Origin: Methylosinus sp. LW4
Lineage (GTDB): Bacteria; Pseudomonadota; Alphaproteobacteria; Rhizobiales; Beijerinckiaceae
Assembly: GCF_000379125.1 (NCBI RefSeq)
Contig: NZ_KB900626.1
Location: forward strand, 3,720,024 to 3,784,023
Length of the DNA: 64,000 nt
Direction of reading: 5' to 3'
Position 1 is the stretch's first letter, and every line of letters begins with the position of its first letter. A program made the translations under genes and the position numbers. The notes beneath the pieces were generated by a model. It made no database searches and was not told the DNA's origin. It worked only from the letters and a program-made list of their open reading frames with translations. This document shows, piece by piece, positions 55,070 to 63,743 of the stretch.

Positions 55070-55187
55070 CGAGCAGACCATCGCCACGGCGGTGAATCAG
55101 GAATTCGTGCGCAGCAAGGATCGCGGCGAGACGCTGCTGGTCGAGGACGATACGATCGAGATCGTCACGCCGCGGCAGGGAGGGTGA
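54990..55187 (+). CDS. thiS: Sulfur carrier protein ThiS
   Basis: A 65-residue ubiquitin-like protein with the C-terminal Gly-Gly (TPRQGG) that is thiocarboxylated to carry sulfur for the thiazole. It overlaps thiO by 80 bases. Confidence 0.95.
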   Translation: MRIRVNGQTLEVEAPTLERLIEELGFSEQTIATAVNQEFVRSKDRGETLLVEDDTIEIVTPRQGG

Positions 55188-55195
55188 ATATTCGG

Positions 55196-55996
55196 ATGAG
55201 CAAGCCCGACGACCTCGTCGTCTATGATGCGAGACTATCCTCCCGCTTCCTGCTCGGCACGGCGCGCTATCCTTCGCCGGCGATACTCGCCGAGGCGATC
55301 CGCGCCGCGGGGGCGGAGATCGTCACCGTCTCGCTGCGGCGGGAGGCGGGAGGCTCGCGCGCGGGCGAGAGCTTTTGGCGGCTCATTCGCGAATTGGGCG
55401 TGCGCGTGCTGCCCAACACAGCCGGCTGCCGCACGGCCAAGGAGGCCGTCGCCACTGCCCAAATGGCGCGCGAGCTGTTCGGAACCAATTGGATCAAGCT
55501 CGAGGTCATCGGCGAGGAGGACACGCTGCAGCCGGACGTCTTCGGCCTGGTGGAGGCGGCGCGCATCCTCAGCGACGACGGCTTTTGCGTCTTTCCCTAT
55601 ACGACAGAGGATCTCGTCGTCGCGGAGCGGCTGCTGGACGCCGGCTGCCGCGTGCTGATGCCCTGGGCGGCGCCGATCGGCTCCGGCCGCGGGATCAACA
55701 ATCTCTTCGGACTCCGGGCGTTGCGCGCGCATTTTCCCGATACGCCGCTCATCGTGGACGCCGGCCTCGGCGCGCCCTCGCAGGCGGCGGCGGTCATGGA
55801 GCTCGGCTTCGACGCCGCTCTGCTCAACACGGCGGTGGCGCGCGCCGGCGATCCGGTGGCCATGGCGCGGGCCTTTTCGCTCGCCATAGAGGCGGGCCGG
55901 GCGGCCTATCTCTCCGGCCTGATGGAGCCGCGCGACATGGCGTCGCCCTCGACGCCCGTGCTCGGCCGCGCCTTCGGCGATGGATTCGAGGCATGA
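55196..55996 (+). CDS. thiG: Thiazole synthase ThiG
   Basis: A 266-residue TIM barrel: [23 protein letters not shown], the Schiff-base lysine in WIKLEVIG, and [15 protein letters not shown]. It builds the thiazole phosphate from deoxyxylulose phosphate, ThiS-COSH and iminoacetate. GTG 55184 overlaps the thiS stop and is an alternative start; ATG 55196 is preferred for its spacing from GGAGGGTGA. It overlaps thiE by four bases. Confidence 0.95.
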   Translation: MSKPDDLVVYDARLSSRFLLGTARYPSPAILAEAIRAAGAEIVTVSLRREAGGSRAGESFWRLIRELGVRVLPNTAGCRTAKEAVATAQMARELFGTNWIKLEVIGEEDTLQPDVFGLVEAARILSDDGFCVFPYTTEDLVVAERLLDAGCRVLMPWAAPIGSGRGINNLFGLRALRAHFPDTPLIVDAGLGAPSQAAAVMELGFDAALLNTAVARAGDPVAMARAFSLAIEAGRAAYLSGLMEPRDMASPSTPVLGRAFGDGFEA

Positions 55997-56640
55997 GCGC
56001 GATTTTGCTCGACCCGTTTTATCTCATCGTCGATTCCGCCGATTGGCTGCCGCGGCTGCTGCCTTGCGGCGTGCGGCTCGTGCAATTGCGCGTCAAGGAT
56101 CGTGAGGAGGCGGCGCTGCGCGCGGAGATCGCCCGCGCTCGCGACCTTTGCGCCGCCCATGGCGCGCAGCTCGTCGTCAATGATTATTGGCGGCTCGCCA
56201 TCGAGCTTTCCTGCGATTTCGTGCATCTCGGCCAGAGCGATCTCGACACGGCCGATATCGCCGCGATCCGCGCCCATGGGATAAGGCTCGGCGTCAGCAC
56301 GCATGACGAGGCGGAGCTGGAGCGGGCGTTGGCGCTCGCTCCCGATTATGTCGCGCTGGGGCCGATCTATCCCACCTTGCTGAAGCAAATGGCCTTCGCC
56401 CCGCAGGGGCTCGAGAAGATCGGCGTCTGGAAACGCCGCATCGGCGCGATTCCGCTGGTCGCCATCGGCGGGCTGACGCCGGAGCGCGCCCGCGCGGCGC
56501 TGGCGGCGGGGGCGGACAGCGCCTGCGTCGTCACCGATATATTGCGCGCCGCGGAGCCGGAAGCGCGCGCCCGCGAGTGGGTGGAGGCGACGGACGAAAA
56601 GCGTCTCACGACGCCCCGCCGATCGGCCACTCCCCTTTGA
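55993..56640 (+). CDS. thiE: Thiamine-phosphate synthase ThiE
   Basis: A 215-residue TIM barrel: [52 protein letters not shown] and [11 protein letters not shown]. It joins the thiazole and pyrimidine parts to thiamine phosphate. Last gene of thiOSGE. Its end overlaps the convergent SoxYZ-like gene by 35 bases. ThiC and ThiD are not in the window. Confidence 0.95.
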   Translation: MSAILLDPFYLIVDSADWLPRLLPCGVRLVQLRVKDREEAALRAEIARARDLCAAHGAQLVVNDYWRLAIELSCDFVHLGQSDLDTADIAAIRAHGIRLGVSTHDEAELERALALAPDYVALGPIYPTLLKQMAFAPQGLEKIGVWKRRIGAIPLVAIGGLTPERARAALAAGADSACVVTDILRAAEPEARAREWVEATDEKRLTTPRRSATPL

Positions 56641-57457
56641 ACACATTGCCCTGATTGTCGCGCGCCTCGACGCGCATCACCTTGGCGCCATTGGGCTTGT
56701 AGGCGAAGCGAAAGCTCGGATCCTCGGACAGGGAAATTCCGCCCTCCATGGAGAAGATCAGCGCATCGCCCTGACGCACTTCCACCTTGTCGACATAATG
56801 AGCCGGAATATAGGCTCGGGTGAGCGGGTCCATCTGCAATCCCGAATTATTGGGATGGCGAATCATGATCTGCGCCTCGCGCAGCGTGGGATTCTCGCTG
56901 GCGAATTCCCGATATTTCATTTTGCCGAGATTGGCGGAGGCCTCGTCCTGATCCTTGATCGCCGGAGCCGAGCAGCCGCCCGAGGCCTTCACGAATTTCA
57001 CCACCGAATGCAGCGCGCCGTCGTTCGTTTGGCCGACGACATGCACATTGGTGTACGAGTTCACGCGCACGCGCGTCTCGATCTTCGTGACGCCGGCGCC
57101 CTCGCCGAAGGAGAAGGCCGCCGCCATGGGCATGGGATTCTCGTCGATGACCAGCGTCGCCGCGCGCAGGCCGGGCTCGAGCAGCGAGATGGTCATCGGC
57201 ACGATGGCGGCGTCCTCGGCCCGCTTCGGCGCCTCCAGGGCCACCACGCCCTCATGCGACGTGATCGCGTGATCGTGGAAAATATCGGTGACGAGGCCCG
57301 GCCAGGGATCGATCTTCTGCTCCTGGGCCAGCGCCGCGCCGGCCGAAAGGCAGAGCGCCGCCACCATTGCGAGGGAGCGCGGGAGGGACCGTGAGCCGCG
57401 GGGCTCGCTCTCATTCGGCGATTTGCGGGCCTGAAGGCTCGCGGTCCAAGGGCTCAT
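56606..57457 (-). CDS. Quinoprotein dehydrogenase-associated SoxYZ-like carrier
   Basis: A 283-residue exported protein joining a SoxY-like domain (around the ASGGCSAP cysteine) and a SoxZ-like domain (MIRHPNNSGLQMDPLTR and HYVDKVEVRQGDALIF). This fusion occurs with PQQ alcohol dehydrogenase clusters. The best ribosome site, GGAGGAAGG, precedes ATG 57457; the first 30 residues after it (with WTASLQARKSP) come from palindrome family A, and the true signal peptide (LAMVAALCLSAGAALAQ) follows. Initiation at 57367 would give a normal protein but has no ribosome site. Same strand as the metallohydrolase gene, 50 bases upstream. Confidence 0.85.
   Translation of the reverse strand: MSPWTASLQARKSPNESEPRGSRSLPRSLAMVAALCLSAGAALAQEQKIDPWPGLVTDIFHDHAITSHEGVVALEAPKRAEDAAIVPMTISLLEPGLRAATLVIDENPMPMAAAFSFGEGAGVTKIETRVRVNSYTNVHVVGQTNDGALHSVVKFVKASGGCSAPAIKDQDEASANLGKMKYREFASENPTLREAQIMIRHPNNSGLQMDPLTRAYIPAHYVDKVEVRQGDALIFSMEGGISLSEDPSFRFAYKPNGAKVMRVEARDNQGNVFKGEWPIGGAS
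57387..57448. repeat. Palindromic repeat family A, copy 4, inside the SoxYZ-like gene start
   Basis: The arm GCCTGAAGGCTCGCGGTCCA (57429-57448) and a diverged opposite arm (57387-57412) are present, but in swapped order compared with copies 1-3. It lies wholly between ATG 57457 and the signal peptide and keeps the frame open. Confidence 0.8.
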
Positions 57458-57507
57458 CTGCCTTCCTCCGGTATCTGTCGAAGCATAGCGCTGTGAGCGC
57501 GGCCGGC

Positions 57508-58431
57508 TCAAGGGGCCTCCCATTCCAGCTCGGCGAAGCCGGCCGTGGCGTTGCGCGTGTGATAATCCTCGAACAGCAGCCAATTGGGCTTTTCGCTGCG
57601 GCCGGCGGTCGTGACCGCGCGCGCGAGTGTCTCGCCTTTGGCGATGTCGGCGCGCAAATCGCGCGTGAGATGGTCGAAATAGGCCTTTTGCGCCTCCAGC
57701 GCCTGCGGCCAGGGAGCGACCGCCGGCCCATGGCCCGGCACGACTCGGACCGCCTCGATCTTTCGCAATTCCTCTATGACGGACAGAAAGCCCAAGAGGC
57801 TTCCGTCGACGATCGGCACATGCTGCAGAAACAAGAGATCGCCGGTAAAGAGCGTGCCGCTCTGCGGGTCGAGCACGGTGAGATCGGAATCGCTATGGGC
57901 GGTGCGCCAGGCTCTCAGCGTGATCGCGCGGCCCCCGAGATCGAGAATCGTCTCGCGCTCGACGGCGAGGGTCGGCGGAACCAGAATCACACCGTCGAGC
58001 AGGGCGCCCATCGCCTCGCGGAAAGACGAGAGATAATGCGGGCCGCGCGTCGCCATGGCGCGGGCGAGATTCTTGTGCCCGACGAAGACCGCTCCCGTGT
58101 CTCGAAAGGCAATATTCCCGAAAATATGATCGGGATGGACATGGGTGTCGATGACATAGCGGATCGGCTTGGTCGTGCGCTGCTGCAATGCAGCGAGGAA
58201 GGCCTCGCCCTCCGCGCGGCTGCCGCCCGTGTCGATGACGGCGACCGCCTCCGCGCCGACAATGGCGCCGAGATTGGCGATGCCGCCAGCGTTGTCGCGG
58301 GACATCAAGGCGGTCACCCCCTGATGAACGAATACTCCGGGCGCGATCTCCGTCAGCTCGAAGCTTTTCGCGCCGCTCGCGACGAGGCAGAGACATGTGA
58401 TGGCGAGCGCTAGAATAGTGCGTTGCAGCAT
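57508..58431 (-). CDS. Quinoprotein relay-system zinc metallohydrolase (metallo-beta-lactamase fold)
   Basis: A 307-residue exported protein with signal peptide (residues 1-24) and the metallo-beta-lactamase motif THVHPDH, later HSDSDLTV and PGHG ligands. The family (quinoprotein relay system zinc metallohydrolase) co-occurs with SoxYZ-like carriers and PQQ dehydrogenases, exactly as here. The substrate is unknown. The start MLQRTILAL is chosen; longer frames reach 58512. Divergent from xoxF. Confidence 0.87.
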   Translation of the reverse strand: MLQRTILALAITCLCLVASGAKSFELTEIAPGVFVHQGVTALMSRDNAGGIANLGAIVGAEAVAVIDTGGSRAEGEAFLAALQQRTTKPIRYVIDTHVHPDHIFGNIAFRDTGAVFVGHKNLARAMATRGPHYLSSFREAMGALLDGVILVPPTLAVERETILDLGGRAITLRAWRTAHSDSDLTVLDPQSGTLFTGDLLFLQHVPIVDGSLLGFLSVIEELRKIEAVRVVPGHGPAVAPWPQALEAQKAYFDHLTRDLRADIAKGETLARAVTTAGRSEKPNWLLFEDYHTRNATAGFAELEWEAP

Positions 58432-58744
58432 TGGTTTTTCAGCCTCGTTTTTCGCCAGTTTCACGCGCGAAATCAGGAAACTCGGGAATGGGATTTGGGG
58501 ATTGCGCTTCAATTCTGTGCGACATATTATCCCGCCGTTTCCGACCTAAAAGAGGCTTTCCGGCCGGGAACCGGAGAGCATCTCGACGGAGGTTCGGGCG
58601 GGGCTGCGGGCGCGGCGTTTCCGCCTGATCGCCGTGGCAAAAAAACGGGGAAACGGCTTCCCAAAGCCTAGGGCGTCGGAAAGGCGCGATGTCGGCGGCG
58701 TGGCCGGGCCTTTTGCACGGTGATGTCGTCAGGAGGAAAAGCTC

Positions 58745-60577
58745 ATGCATAAGCTGTTGTTGTCGACTTCGGTGGGGATCCTCGCGCTGCTCGGGGCCGG
58801 CGTGGCGAGCGCCGACGAGCTGCTCGATCTCCAGAAGAATCCGAAGGATTGGGTTTCGCCGACGGGCGACTACGCCAATCTGCGTCATTCCAAGCTGAAG
58901 CAGATCACCACCGAGAACGTCGGCAAGCTGGCTCCCGCTTGGAGCTTCTCGACCGGCGTGCTGCGCGGCCACGAAGGCGCGCCGCTCGTTCTCGGCGACG
59001 TGATGTATCTTCATACGCCGTTCCCCAACATCGTCTACGCCCTCGATCTCAACAACGAAGGCAAGATCCTCTGGAAGTATGAGCCCAAGCAGGATCCGAG
59101 CGTCGTTCCGGTCATGTGCTGCGACACGGTGAATCGCGGCCTCGCCTATGGCGACGGCAAGATCTTCCTGGCCCAGGCCGACACCACCCTCGTCGCTCTC
59201 GACGCCAAGACCGGCAAGCTCGTCTGGTCGGTGAAGAACGGCGATCCGTCCAAGGGCGCCACTTCGACCGCCGCTCCGCACGTCTTCAAGGACAAGGTCC
59301 TCGTCGGCATCGCCGGCGGCGAGTTCGGCGTGCGCGGCAGCATCACCGCTTATAACATCAAGGACGGCAGCCTCGCGTGGCGCGGCTATTCGGAAGGCCC
59401 GGACTCCGAGGTGCTGCTCGACCCCGAGAAGACCACCTTCCTCGGCAAGCCGGTCGGCAAGGATTCGTCTCTGAAGACCTGGGAAGGCGATCAGTGGCAG
59501 ATCGGCGGCGGCACCACCTGGGGCTGGTATTCCTATGATCCCGAGCTGAACCTCATCTACTACGGCTCCGGCAACCCCTCCACCTGGAACCCGTCGCAGC
59601 GTCCGGGCGACAATCGCTGGTCCATGACCCTGTGGGCGCGCGATCTCAACACCGGCGTCGCCAAATGGGTCTATCAGATGACCCCCCATGACGAGTGGGA
59701 CTATGACGGCATCAACGAGGTGATCCTCGCCGATCAGACCATCAATGGTCAGCCGCGCAAGACCGCCGTGCACTTCGATCGTAACGGCTTCGGCTACACG
59801 CTCGATCGCGTCACCGGCGAGCTGCTCGTCGCCGAGAAGTATGACCCGGCCGTCAACTGGGCGTCCAAGGTCGATCAGGACAAGAACTCGCCGACCTATG
59901 GCCGTCCGCTCGTCGTCTCGAAATATTCGACGCAGCAGAACGGCGAGGACGTCAACACCAAGGGCGTCTGCCCGGCGGCTCTCGGCTCCAAGGACATGCA
60001 GCCCGCGTCCTTCAACCCGGACACCGGCCTGTTCTATGTGCCGACCAACCACGTCTGCATGGACTATGAGCCTTTCCGCGTCAGCTACACCGCGGGTCAG
60101 CCCTATGTCGGCGCGACGCTGGAAATGTTCCCGCCGCCCGGCGAAAGCCACATGGGCAATTTCATCGCTTGGGACGCCCGCGTCGGCAAGATCGTCTGGT
60201 CCAACAAGGAGCAGTTCTCGGTCTGGTCCGGCACGGTCACCACGGCCGGCGGTCTCGCCTTCTACGGCACGCTCGAGGGCTATCTGAAGGCCGTCGACGT
60301 CAAGACCGGCAAGGAGCTCTACAAGTACAAGACTCCGTCGGGCATCATCGGCAACGTGATCACCTATGAGCACAAGGGCAAGCAGTATGTCGCGGTTCTG
60401 TCCGGCGTCGGCGGTTGGGCCGGCATCGGTCTCGCGGCCGGCCTGTCCAAGAGCAATGAAGGCCTCGGCGCGGTCGGCGGCTATAAGGCGCTGTCCGACT
60501 ACACCGCTCTCGGCGGCGTGCTGACCGTCTTCTCGCTGCCCGACTACGCTCTGCCGATCGTCGCTCCGGCGAACTGA
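58745..60577 (+). CDS. xoxF: Lanthanide-dependent methanol dehydrogenase XoxF
   Basis: A 610-residue PQQ quinoprotein: signal peptide (about 1-23), eight-bladed propeller with W-motifs, the vicinal disulfide C125-C126, and HDEWDYDG at 315-322, where D319 is catalytic and D321 is the extra Asp that marks lanthanide enzymes (Ala in MxaF). It oxidises methanol in the periplasm and passes electrons to XoxG. RBS GGAGGAAAAG lies just upstream. A hairpin separates it from xoxG. Confidence 0.97.
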   Translation: MHKLLLSTSVGILALLGAGVASADELLDLQKNPKDWVSPTGDYANLRHSKLKQITTENVGKLAPAWSFSTGVLRGHEGAPLVLGDVMYLHTPFPNIVYALDLNNEGKILWKYEPKQDPSVVPVMCCDTVNRGLAYGDGKIFLAQADTTLVALDAKTGKLVWSVKNGDPSKGATSTAAPHVFKDKVLVGIAGGEFGVRGSITAYNIKDGSLAWRGYSEGPDSEVLLDPEKTTFLGKPVGKDSSLKTWEGDQWQIGGGTTWGWYSYDPELNLIYYGSGNPSTWNPSQRPGDNRWSMTLWARDLNTGVAKWVYQMTPHDEWDYDGINEVILADQTINGQPRKTAVHFDRNGFGYTLDRVTGELLVAEKYDPAVNWASKVDQDKNSPTYGRPLVVSKYSTQQNGEDVNTKGVCPAALGSKDMQPASFNPDTGLFYVPTNHVCMDYEPFRVSYTAGQPYVGATLEMFPPPGESHMGNFIAWDARVGKIVWSNKEQFSVWSGTVTTAGGLAFYGTLEGYLKAVDVKTGKELYKYKTPSGIIGNVITYEHKGKQYVAVLSGVGGWAGIGLAAGLSKSNEGLGAVGGYKALSDYTALGGVLTVFSLPDYALPIVAPAN

Positions 60578-60596
60578 TAGGCCAATAAAAAGATCA

Positions 60597-60631
60597 GCGC
60601 TCGGCGTACGCTCCTGGCGCGCGCCGAGCGC
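60597..60631 (+). promoter_or_regulatory. Stem-loop between xoxF and xoxG
   Basis: GCGCTCGGCG and CGCCGAGCGC with a fifteen-base loop, not followed by a clear T-run. It may lower downstream expression or protect the xoxF message. Confidence 0.65.
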
Positions 60632-60669
60632 GTTGTTTGTGTGGATGGAAACTGCTGGAGGATGGAGTA

Positions 60670-61191
60670 ATGAGACTGCCGCTCGTCGGGGCCCTTGCCC
60701 TGAGCGTCTTCATGGGTGTTGGAACGACCGCGCGCGCCGAAGCGCCGGGAGACCCGACTGCTGTCAAGGAAGTGGACGGCAAGTGGTTCGACGCGCAGGG
60801 CAAGCCGACCTATAAGGTGCAGGCGGACGGCACGGTCGATTGGTACACCTTCTCCGGCTATCGCCGCTATCACGCCGAATGCCACGTCTGCCACGGCCCC
60901 AACGCCGAAGGCTCGACCTATGCGCCGGCGCTGAAGAATTCGGTCAAGAACTTCAATTACGAGGAGTTCTACGGCATCGTCGTCGGCGGTCGCGAGAACA
61001 AGCAGGCGGGCAATGACAGCGTCATGCCGGCTTTCGCCGAGAACAAGAACGCCATGTGCTATATCGACGACCTCTATATCTATCTCCGCGCCCGCTCGAC
61101 CGAGGCGGTCGGCCGTGGCCGCCCGGAGAAGAAGGCGGAGAAGCCCCCGGCTTTCGCCGAGGCCGAAGCGAAGTGCATGAGCGCCAAATAG
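60670..61191 (+). CDS. xoxG: Cytochrome c XoxG, electron acceptor of XoxF
   Basis: A 173-residue c-type cytochrome with signal peptide (1-23) and one haem site C71-H-V-C74-H75; a Met in VMPAFAE is the likely axial ligand. The segment KWFDAQGKPTYKVQADGTVDW is characteristic of XoxG. RBS GGAGGATGGAG precedes the ATG. It takes electrons from XoxF to the terminal oxidase route. Confidence 0.94.
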   Translation: MRLPLVGALALSVFMGVGTTARAEAPGDPTAVKEVDGKWFDAQGKPTYKVQADGTVDWYTFSGYRRYHAECHVCHGPNAEGSTYAPALKNSVKNFNYEEFYGIVVGGRENKQAGNDSVMPAFAENKNAMCYIDDLYIYLRARSTEAVGRGRPEKKAEKPPAFAEAEAKCMSAK

Positions 61192-61253
61192 TGATCGCGC
61201 GTCAGTCGAGGCTTCGCACGCCGGCTGGCGGCGGAACCGGCCGAGGGCTCGTC

Positions 61254-62150
61254 ATGTCGCGTCGTCTCGCTTTTTCCCTGGTCGCCGTCGCGGGCCTGCT
61301 CGCGACGGCCCCGGCGCATGCGCAATCGCCGGGCCTCGTCGCCCGTCCCCAAGGGGGCGTCGACGACGCGCGCGGCTCGATCGAGCTGATCGACCCCAAG
61401 GTTCTGCGCGTCTGCGCCGATCCCAGCAATCTTCCCTTCTCCAACAGCGCCGGAGAAGGCTTCGAGAACAAGCTCGCAGAGCTTCTGGCCAAGAAGCTCG
61501 GCAAGGATATCGCCTATTCCTATTATCCGGGCGCGACCGGCTTCATCCGCAACACGCTCAATGCGCATTTGTGCGATGTGGTGATGGGAATGCCGCAGGG
61601 CGACGATCTCGTTCAGCCCACCAACCCCTATTATCGGACCTCCTATGCGGCGGTCTATCGCGCCGGCTCCGATCTCGAGGGGCTGACCTCGCTCGCCGAT
61701 CCGCGCCTCGCGCAGAACAAGCGCATCGGCCTCGTCGCCAACACGCCGCCGGGCAATCTCCTGGCCCGCTATCGGCTGCTCGCGGCGGTGAAGCCCTATC
61801 CGCTGGTCGTCGACACGCGCGTCGATGCGCCCGGCGCCGATATGATCCATGATCTCGAGAATGGCGCGATCGACGTCGCTATTCTCTGGGGGCCTTTCGC
61901 CGGCTATCATGCGAAAAAGTCCGGGGGTCGGCTGAAGCTGGCCCTGCTCACCGGGGACAAGGGCGCGCGCATGAGCTTCCGCATCGCCATGGGGGTTCGC
62001 CATTCCGATCAGGAGTGGAAGCGCGAGCTCAATCGGCTCATCGCGCAAAATCAGGGCGAGATCGACCGATTGCTCGCCGATTTCGGCGTGCCGCTGATCG
62101 ACGAATCCGACGCGCCGATCGCGCCGGCGCCCACCGCGTCCACGCCATGA
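61254..62150 (+). CDS. xoxJ: Periplasmic binding-protein-like XoxJ
   Basis: A 298-residue exported protein of the SBP type-3 fold: signal peptide (1-23), VLRVCADPSNLPFSN, LCDVVMGMPQGDD, and GAIDVAILWGPFAGY. The wording is that of MxaJ/XoxJ, which is thought to help XoxF folding or activation. Sixty-two bases after xoxG and overlapping the next gene by four bases. Confidence 0.93.
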   Translation: MSRRLAFSLVAVAGLLATAPAHAQSPGLVARPQGGVDDARGSIELIDPKVLRVCADPSNLPFSNSAGEGFENKLAELLAKKLGKDIAYSYYPGATGFIRNTLNAHLCDVVMGMPQGDDLVQPTNPYYRTSYAAVYRAGSDLEGLTSLADPRLAQNKRIGLVANTPPGNLLARYRLLAAVKPYPLVVDTRVDAPGADMIHDLENGAIDVAILWGPFAGYHAKKSGGRLKLALLTGDKGARMSFRIAMGVRHSDQEWKRELNRLIAQNQGEIDRLLADFGVPLIDESDAPIAPAPTASTP

Positions 62151-62701
62151 CGCGCTGGCTCGGCCTCGCGCTCGGCCTTGTCTTTCTCGTCTCGGCGCCC
62201 GCCGTCGCCGAGACCGTTTCCGAGCCGGAGGGCTATCGCCTCTCTGATTTTCGCGCCGCCGTGCCCGCCACTCTGCGCGGCGCGCGCGTGATCGACGCGG
62301 AGCAGGCCTTCGCCCTATGGCGCGACAAGTCCGCCGCCTTCGTCGACGTCCTGCCGCGCCCGCCGAGGCCCGCCGGCCTGCCGCCCGACGCCGTCTGGCG
62401 CGACAAGCCGCGTTTCGACATTCCGGGCAGCGTCTGGCTTCCCGAGACCGGCTATGGCGAATTGCCGGAGGCCTCGCTCCGCTATTTCGAAAACGGCCTC
62501 GCGCGCGCGAGCGCTCGGGACAAGAGCCATCCGCTGGTTTTCTACTGCCTCGCCAATTGCTGGATGTCTTGGAACGCCGCCAAGCGCGCCTTGGCGCTCG
62601 GCTATTCCAACGTGTCCTGGTTTTCGCAGGGAACGGATGGCTGGGCCGCCGCCGGCCATCCTCTGGAGCCCCGCGAGCCCGAGCCGCGCGACGAGCGCTG
62701 A
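62147..62701 (+). CDS. PQQ-dependent catabolism-associated CXXCW-motif protein
   Basis: A 184-residue exported rhodanese-like protein with signal peptide (1-22) and the C-L-A-N-C-W motif in VFYCLANCWMSWNAAKRA. The family (TIGR03865 type) accompanies PQQ dehydrogenases and their cytochromes; its reaction is unknown. It overlaps xoxJ by four bases and closes the xox operon. The intermotif spacing is Cys-x3-Cys-Trp, one residue longer than the family name suggests. Confidence 0.87.
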   Translation: MTRWLGLALGLVFLVSAPAVAETVSEPEGYRLSDFRAAVPATLRGARVIDAEQAFALWRDKSAAFVDVLPRPPRPAGLPPDAVWRDKPRFDIPGSVWLPETGYGELPEASLRYFENGLARASARDKSHPLVFYCLANCWMSWNAAKRALALGYSNVSWFSQGTDGWAAAGHPLEPREPEPRDER

Positions 62702-62710
62702 ACTGGCCGG

Positions 62711-63082
62711 TCAGTCCGTCTTCTTCGACAGCGACCACACCGCCGCGATGAAAAAGCCCTTGCAGAGAGGCAGCAGCAGCAGCGTCGAGACGATGGTCGC
62801 GGACAGCACCAGCGCCGCCTCCGCGCCATAGGACAGCGTTGCGCGCGTCTCCAGAAAGATCAGCAGCGGAACGATGATATGGGCGACGACGCCGATGGTG
62901 AGCCAGGCAGGGCCATCGTCGGCGTCGACGCCGATGAAGCTCTCCGCGCAATGCGGGCAGGCGTCGGCGCGTTTCAGATAGCCGTCGAAGAGCGCGCCGG
63001 TCCCGCAGCGCGGGCATTTGCGCAAAAAGCCGCGCAGCAGCGCAGTGGTCGTCGAGGGTCGGGCGATCGTCATCGGCGTCAT
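62711..63082 (-). CDS. DUF983 small membrane protein
   Basis: A 123-residue protein with two CxxC pairs (CPRCGTGALFDGYLK and CPHCAESF) and two membrane helices (about 62-80 and 88-108). This is the DUF983 build, common in alphaproteobacteria and of unknown function. Convergent with the xox operon, with ten bases between stops. Confidence 0.9.
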   Translation of the reverse strand: MTPMTIARPSTTTALLRGFLRKCPRCGTGALFDGYLKRADACPHCAESFIGVDADDGPAWLTIGVVAHIIVPLLIFLETRATLSYGAEAALVLSATIVSTLLLLPLCKGFFIAAVWSLSKKTD

Positions 63083-63086
63083 GGGA

Positions 63087-63704
63087 TCACTGCTTTTCCG
63101 CCCCGGGCGTCACGCCGAGCTCGGCGAGGCTGAAGGCGAGCTCGGGCGCGAGCATGGGCTCGAGGCGCGCGGCGCCGGCGAGCTCGACGATCTCGCCATA
63201 GCCGGCCGCGCCCAGCCGGCGATGGATGAAGGTCACGGCCCGAACGGCGTCGACGACCCAGACCTCGCGCACGCCGAACGCCGCATAGACGCCGATCTTG
63301 CGGCCCTTGTCATAGGCGAGGCTCGAATCGGCGATCTCGATCGCCAGCAGAACCGCCGGCCCATCGAGGGCGGCGAGCGGCAGATCGCGCGGAAAAACGC
63401 AGAAATCCGGCTCGACGAAAGTGCGCGCGTCGAGGCGCAGCGTGGTTTCCTGGGCGACTTCCAAATGCGGCGGAGCCGCGCGCTGCAAGAAACGATTGAC
63501 CGCGATCTTCACCCATTCGTGTCTGGCCCCCTTGGGCGACATCGGCACGACCTCCCCGCCGATCAGCTCGAACCGCTCGTCGTCATCGATGATGCCGGCG
63601 CGGAGCATTTCCTCGATTTCCGCCACGCTCCAGCAGCGCCGGGGGAGTCCCTCGGCGGCCTGAGTCTCGAGCGGAAGGCCGATCGGGCGCAGATGCGGGT
63701 TCAT
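63087..63704 (-). CDS. Uma2-family (DUF820) putative endonuclease
   Basis: A 205-residue protein with the PD-(D/E)xK-like Uma2 core: YELIGGEVVPMSP-like segment (FELIGGEVVPMSPKG), VEPDFCVFP and LLAIEIADSSLAYDKGRK. Uma2 proteins are abundant in cyanobacteria and scattered elsewhere; function is unproven. The ATG at 63704 is preferred to the TTG at 63713. It ends four bases upstream of DUF983. Confidence 0.88.
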   Translation of the reverse strand: MNPHLRPIGLPLETQAAEGLPRRCWSVAEIEEMLRAGIIDDDERFELIGGEVVPMSPKGARHEWVKIAVNRFLQRAAPPHLEVAQETTLRLDARTFVEPDFCVFPRDLPLAALDGPAVLLAIEIADSSLAYDKGRKIGVYAAFGVREVWVVDAVRAVTFIHRRLGAAGYGEIVELAGAARLEPMLAPELAFSLAELGVTPGAEKQ

Positions 63705-63743
63705 GCAACGCAATATAGCGCAATCCGGGCGGGATTTCGCCTT

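Noticed and set aside
58439..60373. 644-codon open frame opposite xoxF
   Set aside because: Antisense shadow; xoxF is unambiguous.
61080..63017. 645-codon open frame opposite xoxG, xoxJ and the CXXCW gene
   Set aside because: It spans three good genes on the other strand and has no domain.
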